Assembly (NCBI GenBank): GCA_947561585.1
Contig: CANNZV010001455.1
Location: forward strand, 157,522-221,521
Source of the DNA: Caprella mutica
Taxonomy: Eukaryota; Arthropoda; Malacostraca; Amphipoda; Caprellidae
DNA: 64,000 nucleotides
Direction of reading: 5' to 3'
Part shown: positions 54,913 to 64,000 of the stretch, in pieces
Layout: the number at the start of each line of letters is the position of its first letter
Numbering within the stretch: the first letter of the stretch is position 1
Translations under genes and position numbers: made by a program
The notes under the pieces: model-generated
Databases searched by the model: none
What the model was told of the DNA's origin: nothing
Seen by the model: only the letters and a program-made list of their open reading frames with translations

Positions 54913-55265
54913 TTTTATTTCAAAATATATTGAAAGGAATCGGATAACTCCACAGTACTTAAAGAATTATTTAAGGTCAAAGTACTTGGAAAGTACATAG
55001 GTCATGGTATTTCAACCATTTACTATATCATTTTAACGCTCACTTTCCGTCTACTTTGAATATCCTGTGTTTTGTCGTTATCCTAACTACATTTTGATAC
55101 TTACAAAACAATCTAATTGAAAATATTTTCAACATACAGGGGTTCGAAAAAATAACTTTGTTATTGTTCTCGATAGAGTAGCTATATCCCAAAAACTCAG
55201 CGGTTTTGGTGCCCGAAGCTATTGCCAACAATTTGCTTTTTCTCAAAATCTGTTAGTTCCCGAAT

Positions 55266-55325
55266 TCTACCTAAAGATCAAATACATCGGAAATACATTG
55301 GAAATACATCGGAAATACATTGGAA
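55266..55325. repeat. 11-bp short repeat (ATACATYGGAA)
   Basis: Five units alternating CATCGGAAAT and CATTGGAAAT. Confidence 0.85.
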
Positions 55326-55653
55326 AACGTACAACTGTGTAGCAATAACAATCTTTTCACGGTGATAATATATTATAGCAGCAGCATAATAAAACACTAA
55401 TTCATATTTGGATAAACCCAGATTTATAAGATAAAGTTCTAAACAGGACGGTGTTCCAATTATTTAGTTCAACTCCTATATTGCCAGCTCGATCTCAGTA
55501 TTAAAACTTTCATGTTATTCCCTCACTCTAAATTCAATTTCGGTACAGACCACGTTAATCTATGCCCTCCTCCCTCCCCCAAATCAATCAAAACTAACTC
55601 TATCATTCCCCAATGAAAAGCCCAGTTACTCACCCAAGTCCAGAAGTTTTCAG

Positions 55654-55796
55654 TTTATCGTCCTGTTACTGAGATGAAGAAGAGTTATCTCTCCCTCCAT
55701 TGGCTGATTGATGAGTTGAATGGAGATAGAACAGACCTCATAGAACCTGTGGAGCGTCTTTGGAACTTTGAGAGTAGATTGGATTACCCTTTTGAG
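55654..55796 (+). CDS. Candidate coding exon of unknown gene
   Basis: Bounded by an acceptor AAGTTTTCAG (55644-55653) and a donor GAG|GTAGAA; entry needs one preceding base and the exit is phase 0. The 47 codons read YRPVTEMKKSYLSLHWLIDE then LNGDRTDLIEPVERLW and NFESRLDYPFE, a convincing globular-protein composition; without splicing the frame stops at 55812. GC content is above the surroundings. An open frame also exists on the opposite strand, so strand is not certain. No family recognised and no partner exon found. Confidence 0.4.
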
Positions 55797-56616
55797 GTAG
55801 AAATCAGTCAGTAGCCTACACTCGGATGATCGTCGGCTTCAGATCTGAGATTATAATCATTGATATAAAAATCGTCTATCTACAAGTCGATAAGGGGTTC
55901 AATGAAAATCAAATCATAAGTTATTTTCAATTTAGAATACTTAAACTAGGCTCATCATTCATTGGACAATTCCGACAAAAAAAAAAAAACGACAATATGA
56001 TATTCTACGATAAATGCAATCAATATTTATCCTAATGGACAATAAAAGAGAATCTACCGATTATAAACTTTCTGACTTTGTTTGATATAATTTATGTAAC
56101 AGGGACCTTAATATAATCATCTTATTTCTATCTTCTAGACATAATTTCCTTCAAAATATAACTCACCAATCTGAATAATCAGTCGTCCAAAATACCTATC
56201 AGTTAAATAATGTGCTGCTGATTATGTTAATCAGTTCCATGACTTTGGCTTAATCATATAATGTGTGATTAAAAGTTTGGCTGAAAGCCAGAGCATCGAA
56301 GGCTTCCAATAAATGGCTAGGTAGAATTTATGAGCAAAAATATACATCCATTCTAATTTTCAAAGAATTAAATGTAGGAATATCTGAACTTGTTTTTGCA
56401 AACTGTTTTCCAAAGCAAGTCGTGGAATTAGTTCCATGGAGCATGGGCTTCTTTATGCCATTTTCAGATATCCAGTGCGGGGATATTCAGTCGTTAGTAA
56501 TTTGAATAATTCACATCTCACGTTGGTTATGCAAATGTGAATGAAACTAACCTTAATTTCGAGACAGAAATTCAATGTTACTCTGCATGACAGCTCCTTG
56601 ACCTGCACCAGGAGAG

Positions 56617-56815
56617 AAATTACGGTGGGGCAAGAGAAGATTGGTCCCCAATTTTAATCGTTACATTATTTTCTATGAACATAAGCAGGAACTTCTTCGA
56701 TGTACCCATCAAAAAATTTTCTTTGCTATAAGTATATTACCCTATTTTGTTTCAAACATTTCCCTCTGGTAATATTGGGATCCCCTTTTAATCTTTTAAG
56801 GCCCAACCATAAAAT
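56617..56815. mobile_element. ~200-bp MITE of the TGGTGGGG family
   Basis: The left end TTACGGTGGGGCAAGAGAAG faces, in reverse complement, TTATGGTTGGGCCTTAAAAG; both continue into GATT and a C/G-rich stop (GGTCCCC; GGGATCCCC). It is the longest family member here. Confidence 0.6.
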
Positions 56816-57489
56816 TTTCACTTGAATACAAGTCTTTCTAATCAATAATATACTTATTTTTAATTTAGTTCATTGTGTTCAATTTGAATATTGAGAGTTC
56901 AACATTCACTATATGCTTTCCTGTTGTTGGATTTAACCAACATGTGATTAATTTCAGATGGCTGGAGACTAACATTGCAGACTATAGAAAACCAATGGAG
57001 GAGAATTTGCATCGGCAAAATATACACCAGCAAATATTGGTCTAACAAACAGAGCTAGAATTGCGCTGTGAACTTGTGTGACTTTGCAGTTAACCTCTAC
57101 CCAGCTAACCAAAAGCTGTTTGTCCCACGTCTTAAGACGTCTGATACCCCTCGCTATAGAGGGATTTAAGACGTGGGGCAAGACGTGGGGCGGGGGACAT
57201 CAGACGTCTTGCAGACGTCTAACCCTCTTCATTTGCACAGGGGTCCCCCTCTGCAAGACGTCTGATCCCACGTCTTGTCCCCCTCTGACAGAGGGGGACA
57301 TCCACCTGTCCCACGTCTTACCCCACTCCGTTTTCAAGACGTGGGACCCACGTGGGACAGAGTGTGGATGTCCCTCGCTATAGAGGGATTCAAGACGTGG
57401 GACCCACGTGGGACAGAGTGCGGATGTCCCTCGCTATGGAGGGAAGAGGGAAATAAGACGTGGGACACACGTGGGACAGAGTGAGTATT

Positions 57490-57845
57490 CAAGACGTGGG
57501 ACAGAGTGGGAATATCCCCCTCTGCAAGACGTGGGACAGAGTGTGGATGTCCCCCTCTGCAAGACGTGGGACAGAGTGCGGATGTCCCCCTCTGCAAGAC
57601 GTGGGACAGAGTGCGGATGTCCCCCTCTGCAAGACGTGGGACAGAGTGCGGATGTCCCCCTCTGCAAGACGTGGGGCAGAGTGCGGATGTCCCCCTCTGC
57701 AAGACGTGGGGCAGAGTGCGGATGTCCCCCTCTGCAAGACGTGGGACAGAGTGCGGATGTCCCCCTCTGCAAGACGTGGGGCAGAGTGCGGATGTCCCCC
57801 TCTGCAAGACGTGGGACAGAGTGTGGATGTCCCCCTCTGCAAGGG
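57490..57845. repeat. 35-bp GC-rich minisatellite, ten copies
   Basis: GCAAGACGTGGGACAGAGTG plus CGGATGTCCCCCTCT, with GGGGCAGAG and TGTGGATG variants, inside the left arm of the CCCAGCTAACC element. Confidence 0.95.
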
Positions 57846-58052
57846 GGACATATCTCTCTTTTGGCTCAAACTACTTCGGTTAATTGGGGTATATAAATAT
57901 ATATAAGAAATAAAAAAAGATCATACTAATCATTATTGCATTTCTAACCATATTACATATAGTGTATATGTACATTTGGCTGCATATCATTTATTTTAAT
58001 ACTACATATTGTTATATACAAATTAAATGGGAAGAAATGGAGAAAGAATTGT

Positions 58053-58136
58053 AGTGGTCATCTCGGGAATCGAACTCAGGACTCTAAAGTGATGTACTAT
58101 TGAAGCCTGCGTCGCTACCTCTCAGCCATCCTGGAC
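58053..58136 (-). other. tRNA-like sequence, probable SINE head or tRNA pseudogene
   Basis: On the minus strand an A-box-like TGGCTGAGAGGTAGC and, 45 bases later, a B-box-like GAGTTCGATTCCC lie at the spacing of a tRNA with a variable arm. The 5' GTCCAGG does not pair with the 3' end, so this is not a working tRNA. It sits in the AT-rich centre of the GC-rich element. Confidence 0.6.
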
Positions 58137-58319
58137 ATGGTAGAAGTAGTATTAAAATGATCTTTATCCAACTTGATTTCTTGCGTGCTTCTTAAAATTA
58201 TTTTAAATAAATATAATTTAGTATTCTACATTTTGGTATCTTTTATTTTTTAATGTAAATGATAAGAATGTGTATAAAGTTATTTATTAATATTTGTAAT
58301 GATAATGTTAATTAATGTT

Positions 58320-58945
58320 ATTAACTACCTAATTACCTTTAACTGTTAATTAATATTACCTATAGACTTTAGTTACCTTCTGGTGATATCACTACCTTAT
58401 ACCTATCTAGTTACTTACTAGAGTTTATTTATAACTATCTAGTAACCTAGAAGTGATAACCACCAATCTGTACCTACTGGTGGTTATCACTTCTTGCCTA
58501 TTACGTAGTATTTATCAGTACCTACTTAGTTACCTACATTACTGTTTGTCAATACCTACCTAATTACCTACTGGTGTTTATCAATGCCTACCTAGTTGCC
58601 TACATCTGCTTATCAATACCTAATTAGTTACCTTCTTGTGTTTAACATTGCCTACCTAGTGGCCTACAACTGTATATAAAAACCAATATAGGTCCTAGTT
58701 AAATACTAGTATTCATCAATACCTACCTAGTTACCTACAACTGTTTGTCAATGCCTACCTAGTTATCTACTAGTGTTTATCAATGCTTATCTAGTTACCT
58801 ATAACTGTTTGACAATACCTACCTAGATACCTACCAGTACCAATACCTACCTACCTAGTATACCTACTAACTAGTATTATTCATCAATGCCTACCTAGAT
58901 AGTAGATACCTACATCTGTTTATGAATACCTACCTAGTTATGATA
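58320..58945. repeat. Degenerate ~40-bp array of TACCTACCTAGTTACCTAC
   Basis: Loosely periodic CAATACCTACCTAGTTACCT with TGTTTATCAATRCC linkers; identity is low throughout. Confidence 0.75.
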
Positions 58946-58984
58946 CGTAAATAAAGCTTGAGATAGATATACCTTTTTGGTATA

Positions 58985-59570
58985 ACTTTTTCCCGCGTAA
59001 AACAGACGCGGGACAGAGAGGGACATCCCGCGTGGGACAGACGTGGGACAGAGAGGGATATCCCGCGTGGGACAGAGAGGGACATCCCACGTGGGACAGA
59101 CGTGGGACAGAGAGGGACATCCCGCGTGGGACAGAGAGGGACATCCCGCGTGGGACAGACGTGGGACAGAGAGGGACATTCCGCGTACTTTTTCCCGCGT
59201 AAAACAGACGAGGGACAGAGAGGGACATCCCGCGTGGGACAGACGTGGGACAGAGAGGGACATCCCGCGTGGGACAGAGAGGGACATCCCACGTGGGACA
59301 GACGTGGGACAGAGAGGGATATCCCGCGTGGGACAGAGAGGGACATCCCACGTGGGACAGACGTGGGACAGAGAGGGACATCCCGCGTGGGACAGAGAGG
59401 GATATCCCACGTGGGACAGACGTGGGGCAGAGAGGGACATCCCGCGTGGGACAGAGAGGGACATCCTGCGTGGGACAGAGAGGGACATCCCACGTGGGAC
59501 AGACGTGGGACAGAGAGGGACATCCCGCGTGGGACAGAGAGGGACATCCCGCGTGGGAAAGACGTGGGGT
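58985..59570. repeat. 24/36-bp GC-rich minisatellite
   Basis: GGGACAGAGAGGGACATCCC plus GCGT (24 bp) alternates with a form carrying an additional GGGACAGACGT. It shares the GACGTGGGACAGAG core with the 35-bp array in the other arm. Confidence 0.93.
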
Positions 59571-59776
59571 GTGAGTGGGATTTAAGACGTGGGACAGACG
59601 AGGGACATCCCGCTTGTGTAAGACGTGGGACGTGAGTGGGATTTCAGACGTTGGAAAGACGTGGGAATTCAGACGTCTGCAGACGTCTGAAATCCCCTGT
59701 CCCTCTCTGTCCCTCGCTAGCGAGGGATGTCCCCCTCTGTCCCACGCAGGACAGAGAGGATATGGTTAGCTGGGTA

Positions 59777-61511
59777 TTGTTATTGTTATAACATTTAGTC
59801 ACTACCTATTGTTAATGTGATCACTTTTAGTCACTACCTATTGTTATTGTGATCACTTTTAGTCACTACCTATTGTTATTGTTATAACATTTAGTCACTA
59901 CCTATTGTTATTGTGATTACATTTAGTCACTACCTATTGTTATTGTGATCACATTTAGTCACTACCTATTGTTAATGTGATCACTTTTAGTCACTACCTA
60001 TTGTTATTGTGATCACATTCAGTCACTACCTATTGTTATTGGGATCACATTTAGTCACTACCTATTGTTAATGTGATCACTTTTAGTCACTACCTATTGT
60101 TATTGTGATCACATTCAATCACTTCCTATTGTTATTGTGATCACATTCAGTCACTACCTATTGTTATTGGGATCACATTTAGTCACTACCTATTGTTATT
60201 GTGATCACATTTAGTCACTACCTATTGTTAATGTGATCACTTTTAGTCACTACCTATTGTTATTGTGATCACATTCAGTCACTACCTATTGTTATTGTGA
60301 TCACTTTTAGTCACTACCTATTGTTATTGTGATCACATTTAGTCACTACCTATTGTTATTGTAATCACATTCAGTCACTACCTATTGTTATTGTGATCAC
60401 TTTTAGTCACTACCTATTGTTATTGTGATCACATTCAGTCACTACCTATTGTTATTGTAATCACATTCAGTCACTACCTATTGTTATTGTGACCACATTC
60501 AGTCACTACCTATTGTTATTGTGACCACATTCAGTCACTACCTATTGTTATTGTGATCACATTCAGTCACTACCTATTGTTATTGTAATCACATTCAGTC
60601 ACTATCTAATTGTTATTGTAATCACATTCAGTCACTATCTATTGTTATTGTGACCACATTCAGTCACTACCTATTGTTATTGTAATCACATTCAGTCACT
60701 ACCTATTGTTATTATAATCACATTCAGTCACTATCTATTGTTATTGTAATCACATTCAGTCACTACCTATTGTTATTGTAATCACATTCAGTCACTACCT
60801 ATTGTTATTGTAATCACATTCAGTCACTATCTATTGTTATTGTGACCACATTCAGTCACTACCTATTGTTATTGTAATCACATTCAGTCACTATCTATTG
60901 TTATTTTGATCACATTTAGTCACTACCCTATTGTTATTGTAATCACATTCAGTCACTATCTATTGTTATTGTAATCACATTCAGTCACTATCTATTGTTA
61001 TTGTGACCACATTCAGTCACTACCTATTGTTATTGTAATCACATTCAGTCACTACCTATTGTTATTGTAATCACATTTAGTCACTATCTATTGTTATTGT
61101 AATCACATTCAGTCACTACCTATTGTTATTGTAATCACATTCAGTCACTACCTATTGTTATTGTAATCACATTCAGTCACTATCTATTGTTATTGTGACC
61201 ACATTCAGTCACTACCTATTGTTATTGTAATCACATTCAGTCACTATCTATTGTTATTTTGATCACATTTAGTCACTACCTATTGTTATTGTAATCACAT
61301 TCAGTCACTACCTATTGTTATTTTGATCACATTTGGTCACTAGCTATTGTTATTGTAATCACATTCAGTCACTATCTATTGTTATTGTGACCACATTCAG
61401 TCACTAGCTATTGTTATTGTAATCACATTCAGTCACTATCTATTGTTATTTTGATCACATTTAGTCACTACCTATTGTTATTGTAATCACATTCAGCCAC
61501 TACCTATTGTT
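59777..61511. repeat. 32-bp minisatellite, ~54 copies
   Basis: AGTCACTACCTATTGTTATT plus GTRATCACATTY. Variants are zoned: GTGATCACTTTT on the left, GTGATCACATTC in the middle, GTAATCACATTC, CTATCTATTG and GTGACCACATTC on the right. A block of four variant units recurs at about 60830, 61180 and 61370. Its ends coincide with two transposon ends (59774 and 61513). Confidence 0.97.
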
Positions 61512-61512
61512 A

Positions 61513-62565
61513 ACCCTAATGAGTTTGACTGTCAGAATCAACGGGAAGGTTTGACCAGGGTACATGAACATAACAGGTATAGTAACTTGTAGACGACACA
61601 AAAATATGACGTCACCAAAGCAACACATTTTTTGTTTGTAACAGAGCGGCTCATAATTCCTCGCATTTCATTGTTACTATCGAGAAATTTAAAGTCATTT
61701 TATAAGGGTTTCGTGTAAAAGAAAAGCGAAAATGGCGATTGAACTCAAAGTTGAATATATAGATATAAATCAGGTGTGTTTTTATTGTTCATTTCTTTTA
61801 CTTATCTAAACAAATTAGTGTCTTGAACATATGCTACCTAGGAACCCAAACTAGTGCTAATTAACTACTAAATTGTAGTTAAGGAATAAAATAAATGGAA
61901 ATACATTTTAACCAATGCCTACCAAGTAATTGATAATAATAAAATTAAATTTAGAAGTGACTAAGTTTAAGTAGGTTCTTTTCCCATGTTTCAAAGTGTG
62001 GACAGAGTCGCCATCTCCAGTCACCCGGTGGTCATGTCAAACTAAATTCGATCAGCTGATTACCATACCCTATATGTTACTGTATCCTGGGTTTGACTAT
62101 GTGTTAAACAAACACATGTCTCTTATTTCTAAACCTACGGTACTGTATTATTTACATGTTGTTGGTATATATACTAAACTAATGTGTACCAAATTTCAAG
62201 TAAAAATATTGAATATATAAGTAGAAATAAATACATAGGTATATAAGACATAGGCAACGGAGCAAGCTGAACTGTGTTTGGTTGGAGTGTGAACCAATTA
62301 CAGCTCGCGCATGTTTCTGTACTCCATAAAAACGCGGACAAATTCGTGCGTATTGGCTAACCAAACTGTATTTCTATGTTGCCACACGTCACCAAAGTAC
62401 AATTAACTCCTTAATTTACATGAATTACGCTGATTCACGCCGATACGTAAATATTTTTTAACTTTTATATACAAAACTATATTTGGTGACATTACATGAG
62501 AGAGATATAAAGTAATTTATAAAAGATGTGCCTAAAAACCACACGTCAAACTAACTCATTAGGGT
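61513..62565. mobile_element. TA-flanked MITE carrying a nested hAT MITE
   Basis: The ends ACCCTAATGAG and CTCATTAGGGT are inverted and flanked by TA (61511-61512, 62566-62567); the homology resumes inward as GTTTGAC/GTCAAAC. Without the insertion at 61556-62089 the element would be about 510 bp. Related copies are at 10625-11168 and 42393-42660. Confidence 0.88.
61556..62089. mobile_element. 534-bp hAT-type MITE nested in another MITE
   Basis: The ends are CAGGGTACATGAACATAACA and, in reverse complement, CAGGATACAGTAACATATAG. GGTTTGAC is duplicated at 61548-61555 and 62090-62097; the empty site with a single GGTTTGAC is at 42.4 kb. Same family as 38074-38620. Confidence 0.96.
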
Positions 62566-62569
62566 TACT

Positions 62570-63225
62570 GTATATATATAACTGAGAATATAAGCCTGCT
62601 TTATGAACAATAAAGGGTTAAATACTATTCTATGTTTTGATAATAATTATAATATTAGGTACTGGAAAAATATTCACAAGCGTATTAATAGTAAAATTTA
62701 TCAGTGTTAACTCATCAAAAAAGTATAAATTTACACCTAACAAACCTCCATTTTTTATTTTAAAGGAAGTAATAATATTAGTCATACATATCTGTATTCA
62801 TATTCTTTTCAATTGAATATACTTTTTATTAATATCTGATGCGTGGTAAACTCTATGAAAGTGTCTCTATAACAATGAAAAATAAATATCAGTTAAACGA
62901 TGGTTTAACTGATAAAATGGTAACATAAGAATTAATTATTTATTGAAGACAACAGCATGAATAGAGATAAACTGAAGATTAATTGAACACATCGGTTGTA
63001 TTTATCATCATACATTAATCCATGTAATTAAAATATTACTGCAGTAAGATACACTGTAGAGTTTTATCTCCCTCACTGGAGTATGTGACCATTGTGTAAA
63101 AACGTACCGAGATAAGCTGACTTGCTATTCTAACAAGGAAAGATAACATTATCTCTCTGGTTCTGTCGCCTGGTTATTCATTGGAGAGTTTTGGAGATGT
63201 GATTTGATTTTAATTTGAATTGAGA
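62570..63225. other. Intergenic AT-rich sequence, nothing recognised
   Basis: No open frame or repeat of note. Confidence 0.4.
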
Positions 63226-63478
63226 GAAGTTAGTTCAGTGAGACGTGATGGAAAGTGATGAGGATTGGAGAATGATGAGAATTATTAGTATAAGTAATTT
63301 GAAGTGGGAGGAGTTAGTCAGTGTGACGTGAGGAAGATGATAGGAATTGGAGAATGATGAGAATGATTAATATAAGTAATTGAAGTGGGATGAGTTAGTC
63401 AGTGAGACGTGAGGAAGAGTGATGAGAATTGGAGAATGATGAGAATGATTAATATTAGTAAATTATGAAGTGAAGAGC
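63225..63478. repeat. ~84-bp tandem repeat, three copies
   Basis: GAGTTAGTCAGTGAGACGTG, GATTGGAGAATGATGAGAAT and TATAAGTAATTGAAGTGGGA recur three times with small indels. Confidence 0.9.
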
Positions 63479-63689
63479 GAGTGAGACGACAAAAAAGTTC
63501 CATCCTTTTATTTTTCTAGAGCTTTCGAATAATTCAATATTCATTATCAATATCCTAATTTTGACTAAATTTTAAACAAATTAAGTAGAAATAAGAAGTA
63601 TTATGGATACCTAAATTAATAAAGTCACCTAATTAATTCACAAATAATAAAGAAAAAGGAAAAATCAAAGAAATAATAAGTTATTAACC

Positions 63690-64000
63690 CAAAATAGCTA
63701 AGTTAAATGAACTTGCTTGTTCATTTGAGCGATGGAGACTGTTATGAATGTATATAGATTCCAATAAACGAATATCACACTGGTTTGAAGTTTGCAAAAT
63801 TTTGAAATTTTCTTCCTTAATTGGGTGATTAATTATCTAAAGAATGATTACGAATTGAACTATATGGTGGGGAGCTATAGGGTTTATTTGTTCTAAAGGA
63901 TATTCCCTTATGCTGAGAAATTCTCACCTTTAACTGCATCATGGTCTCACCAATGTAAGTGGACTGGCACTGTCCACATGAGTATTTTATAAATGAGACC
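63690..64000 (-). pseudogene. C-terminal end of a reverse-transcriptase element (GIY-YIG-like tail), partial
   Basis: Read on the minus strand from the window edge: FIKYSCGQCQSTYIGETMMQ, then LKVRISQHKGISFRT, then PPYSSIRNHS, and after stops, GRKFQNF, FIGIYIH and SPSLK. This order (YxCxxCxxxYIGET..L..RI.EH, RTG..PPYS.I..H, E.F.IL, LLESIYI, SLNE) is the tail of retroelement polyproteins with a GIY-YIG-type end common in insects, as in Penelope-like elements. At least four in-frame stops make this copy dead. It extends beyond the window. Confidence 0.75.

Larger units (their letters stand above)
57100..59774. mobile_element. 2.7-kb GC-rich TIR element carrying its own minisatellites
   Basis: The ends CCCAGCTAACC (57100-57110) and GGTTAGCTGGG (59764-59774) are perfect inverted repeats flanked by TA on both sides. 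Inside the ends lie palindromic AGACGTCT and TCCCTCGCTATAGAGGGA blocks, then arrays (57490-57845 and 58985-59570) and an AT-rich middle (57860-58980). Open frames of 100-205 codons throughout are array artefacts. The superfamily is not recognised. Confidence 0.8.

Noticed and set aside
56265..56505. 76-codon stop-free plus-strand stretch without an early ATG
   Set aside because: No splice pair of good quality and no recognisable motif; such lengths occur by chance in a window of this size.
57334..57896. Several overlapping 110-160 codon frames on both strands
   Set aside because: They arise from a GC-rich 35-bp array with few possible stop codons; they look mutually equivalent and none resembles a known protein.
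58930..59635. Frames up to 205 codons (SLSVPRGM-type repeat)
   Set aside because: An array artefact of the 24/36-bp units inside a transposon arm.

Overview
The window is AT-rich, intron-dominated animal DNA. Short exons with GT/AG borders sit in kilobase introns, there is an AATAAA signal, and the mobile elements are of animal type (mariner/Tc1, piggyBac, hAT, a Mutator-like 9-bp duplicator, a Penelope/GIY-YIG-type remnant). An arthropod, probably an insect, fits best. The transposase remnants look like those common in Hemiptera, but the species cannot be fixed by eye. There is no bacterial gene, CRISPR array or operon.

The main result is one plus-strand gene, assembled here from seven small exons over about 41 kb (9949-51141). 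All six splice junctions agree in reading phase. The 918 bp of coding sequence specify a predicted 305-residue secreted protein with a signal peptide, six cysteines and four N-glycosylation sequons. The first half loosely resembles a discoidin/galactose-binding-type beta-sandwich. I do not recognise the family with confidence. Almost 98% of the gene span is intron, and the introns hold most of the window's repeats.

Layout: 1-9900 is upstream repeat DNA: a duplicated inverted-repeat segment, a 23-bp array, a 15-bp array, a 24-bp array, an old 42-bp array split by three transposons with readable target duplications, and an element bounded by inverted 15-bp arrays. Intron 1 (10203-13503) contains a 2.2-kb hAT-type element and a nuclear-receptor-half-site repeat. 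Intron 3 (15613-33883) contains piggyBac, Tc1 and mariner remnants, a 69-bp alternating array, a 0.9-kb purine tract and 63 copies of a 19-bp unit carrying TGAGTCA. Intron 4 has 29-, 30- and 69-bp arrays and a hAT MITE. Intron 5 begins with an array made of its own 5' splice site and holds a 1.7-kb, 33-bp array that is open for 577 codons. Intron 6 holds a 1.5-kb, 10-bp array.

From 51142 to the end there are two orphan candidate exons, a 53-bp array split by a 716-bp element with a 9-bp duplication, a 2.7-kb GC-rich terminal-inverted-repeat element, a 32-bp array of about 54 copies, a MITE carrying a nested hAT MITE (with the empty site preserved at 42.4 kb), and the 3' end of a reverse-transcriptase element. 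Most long open frames here are by-products of arrays whose period is a multiple of three and should not be read as proteins.
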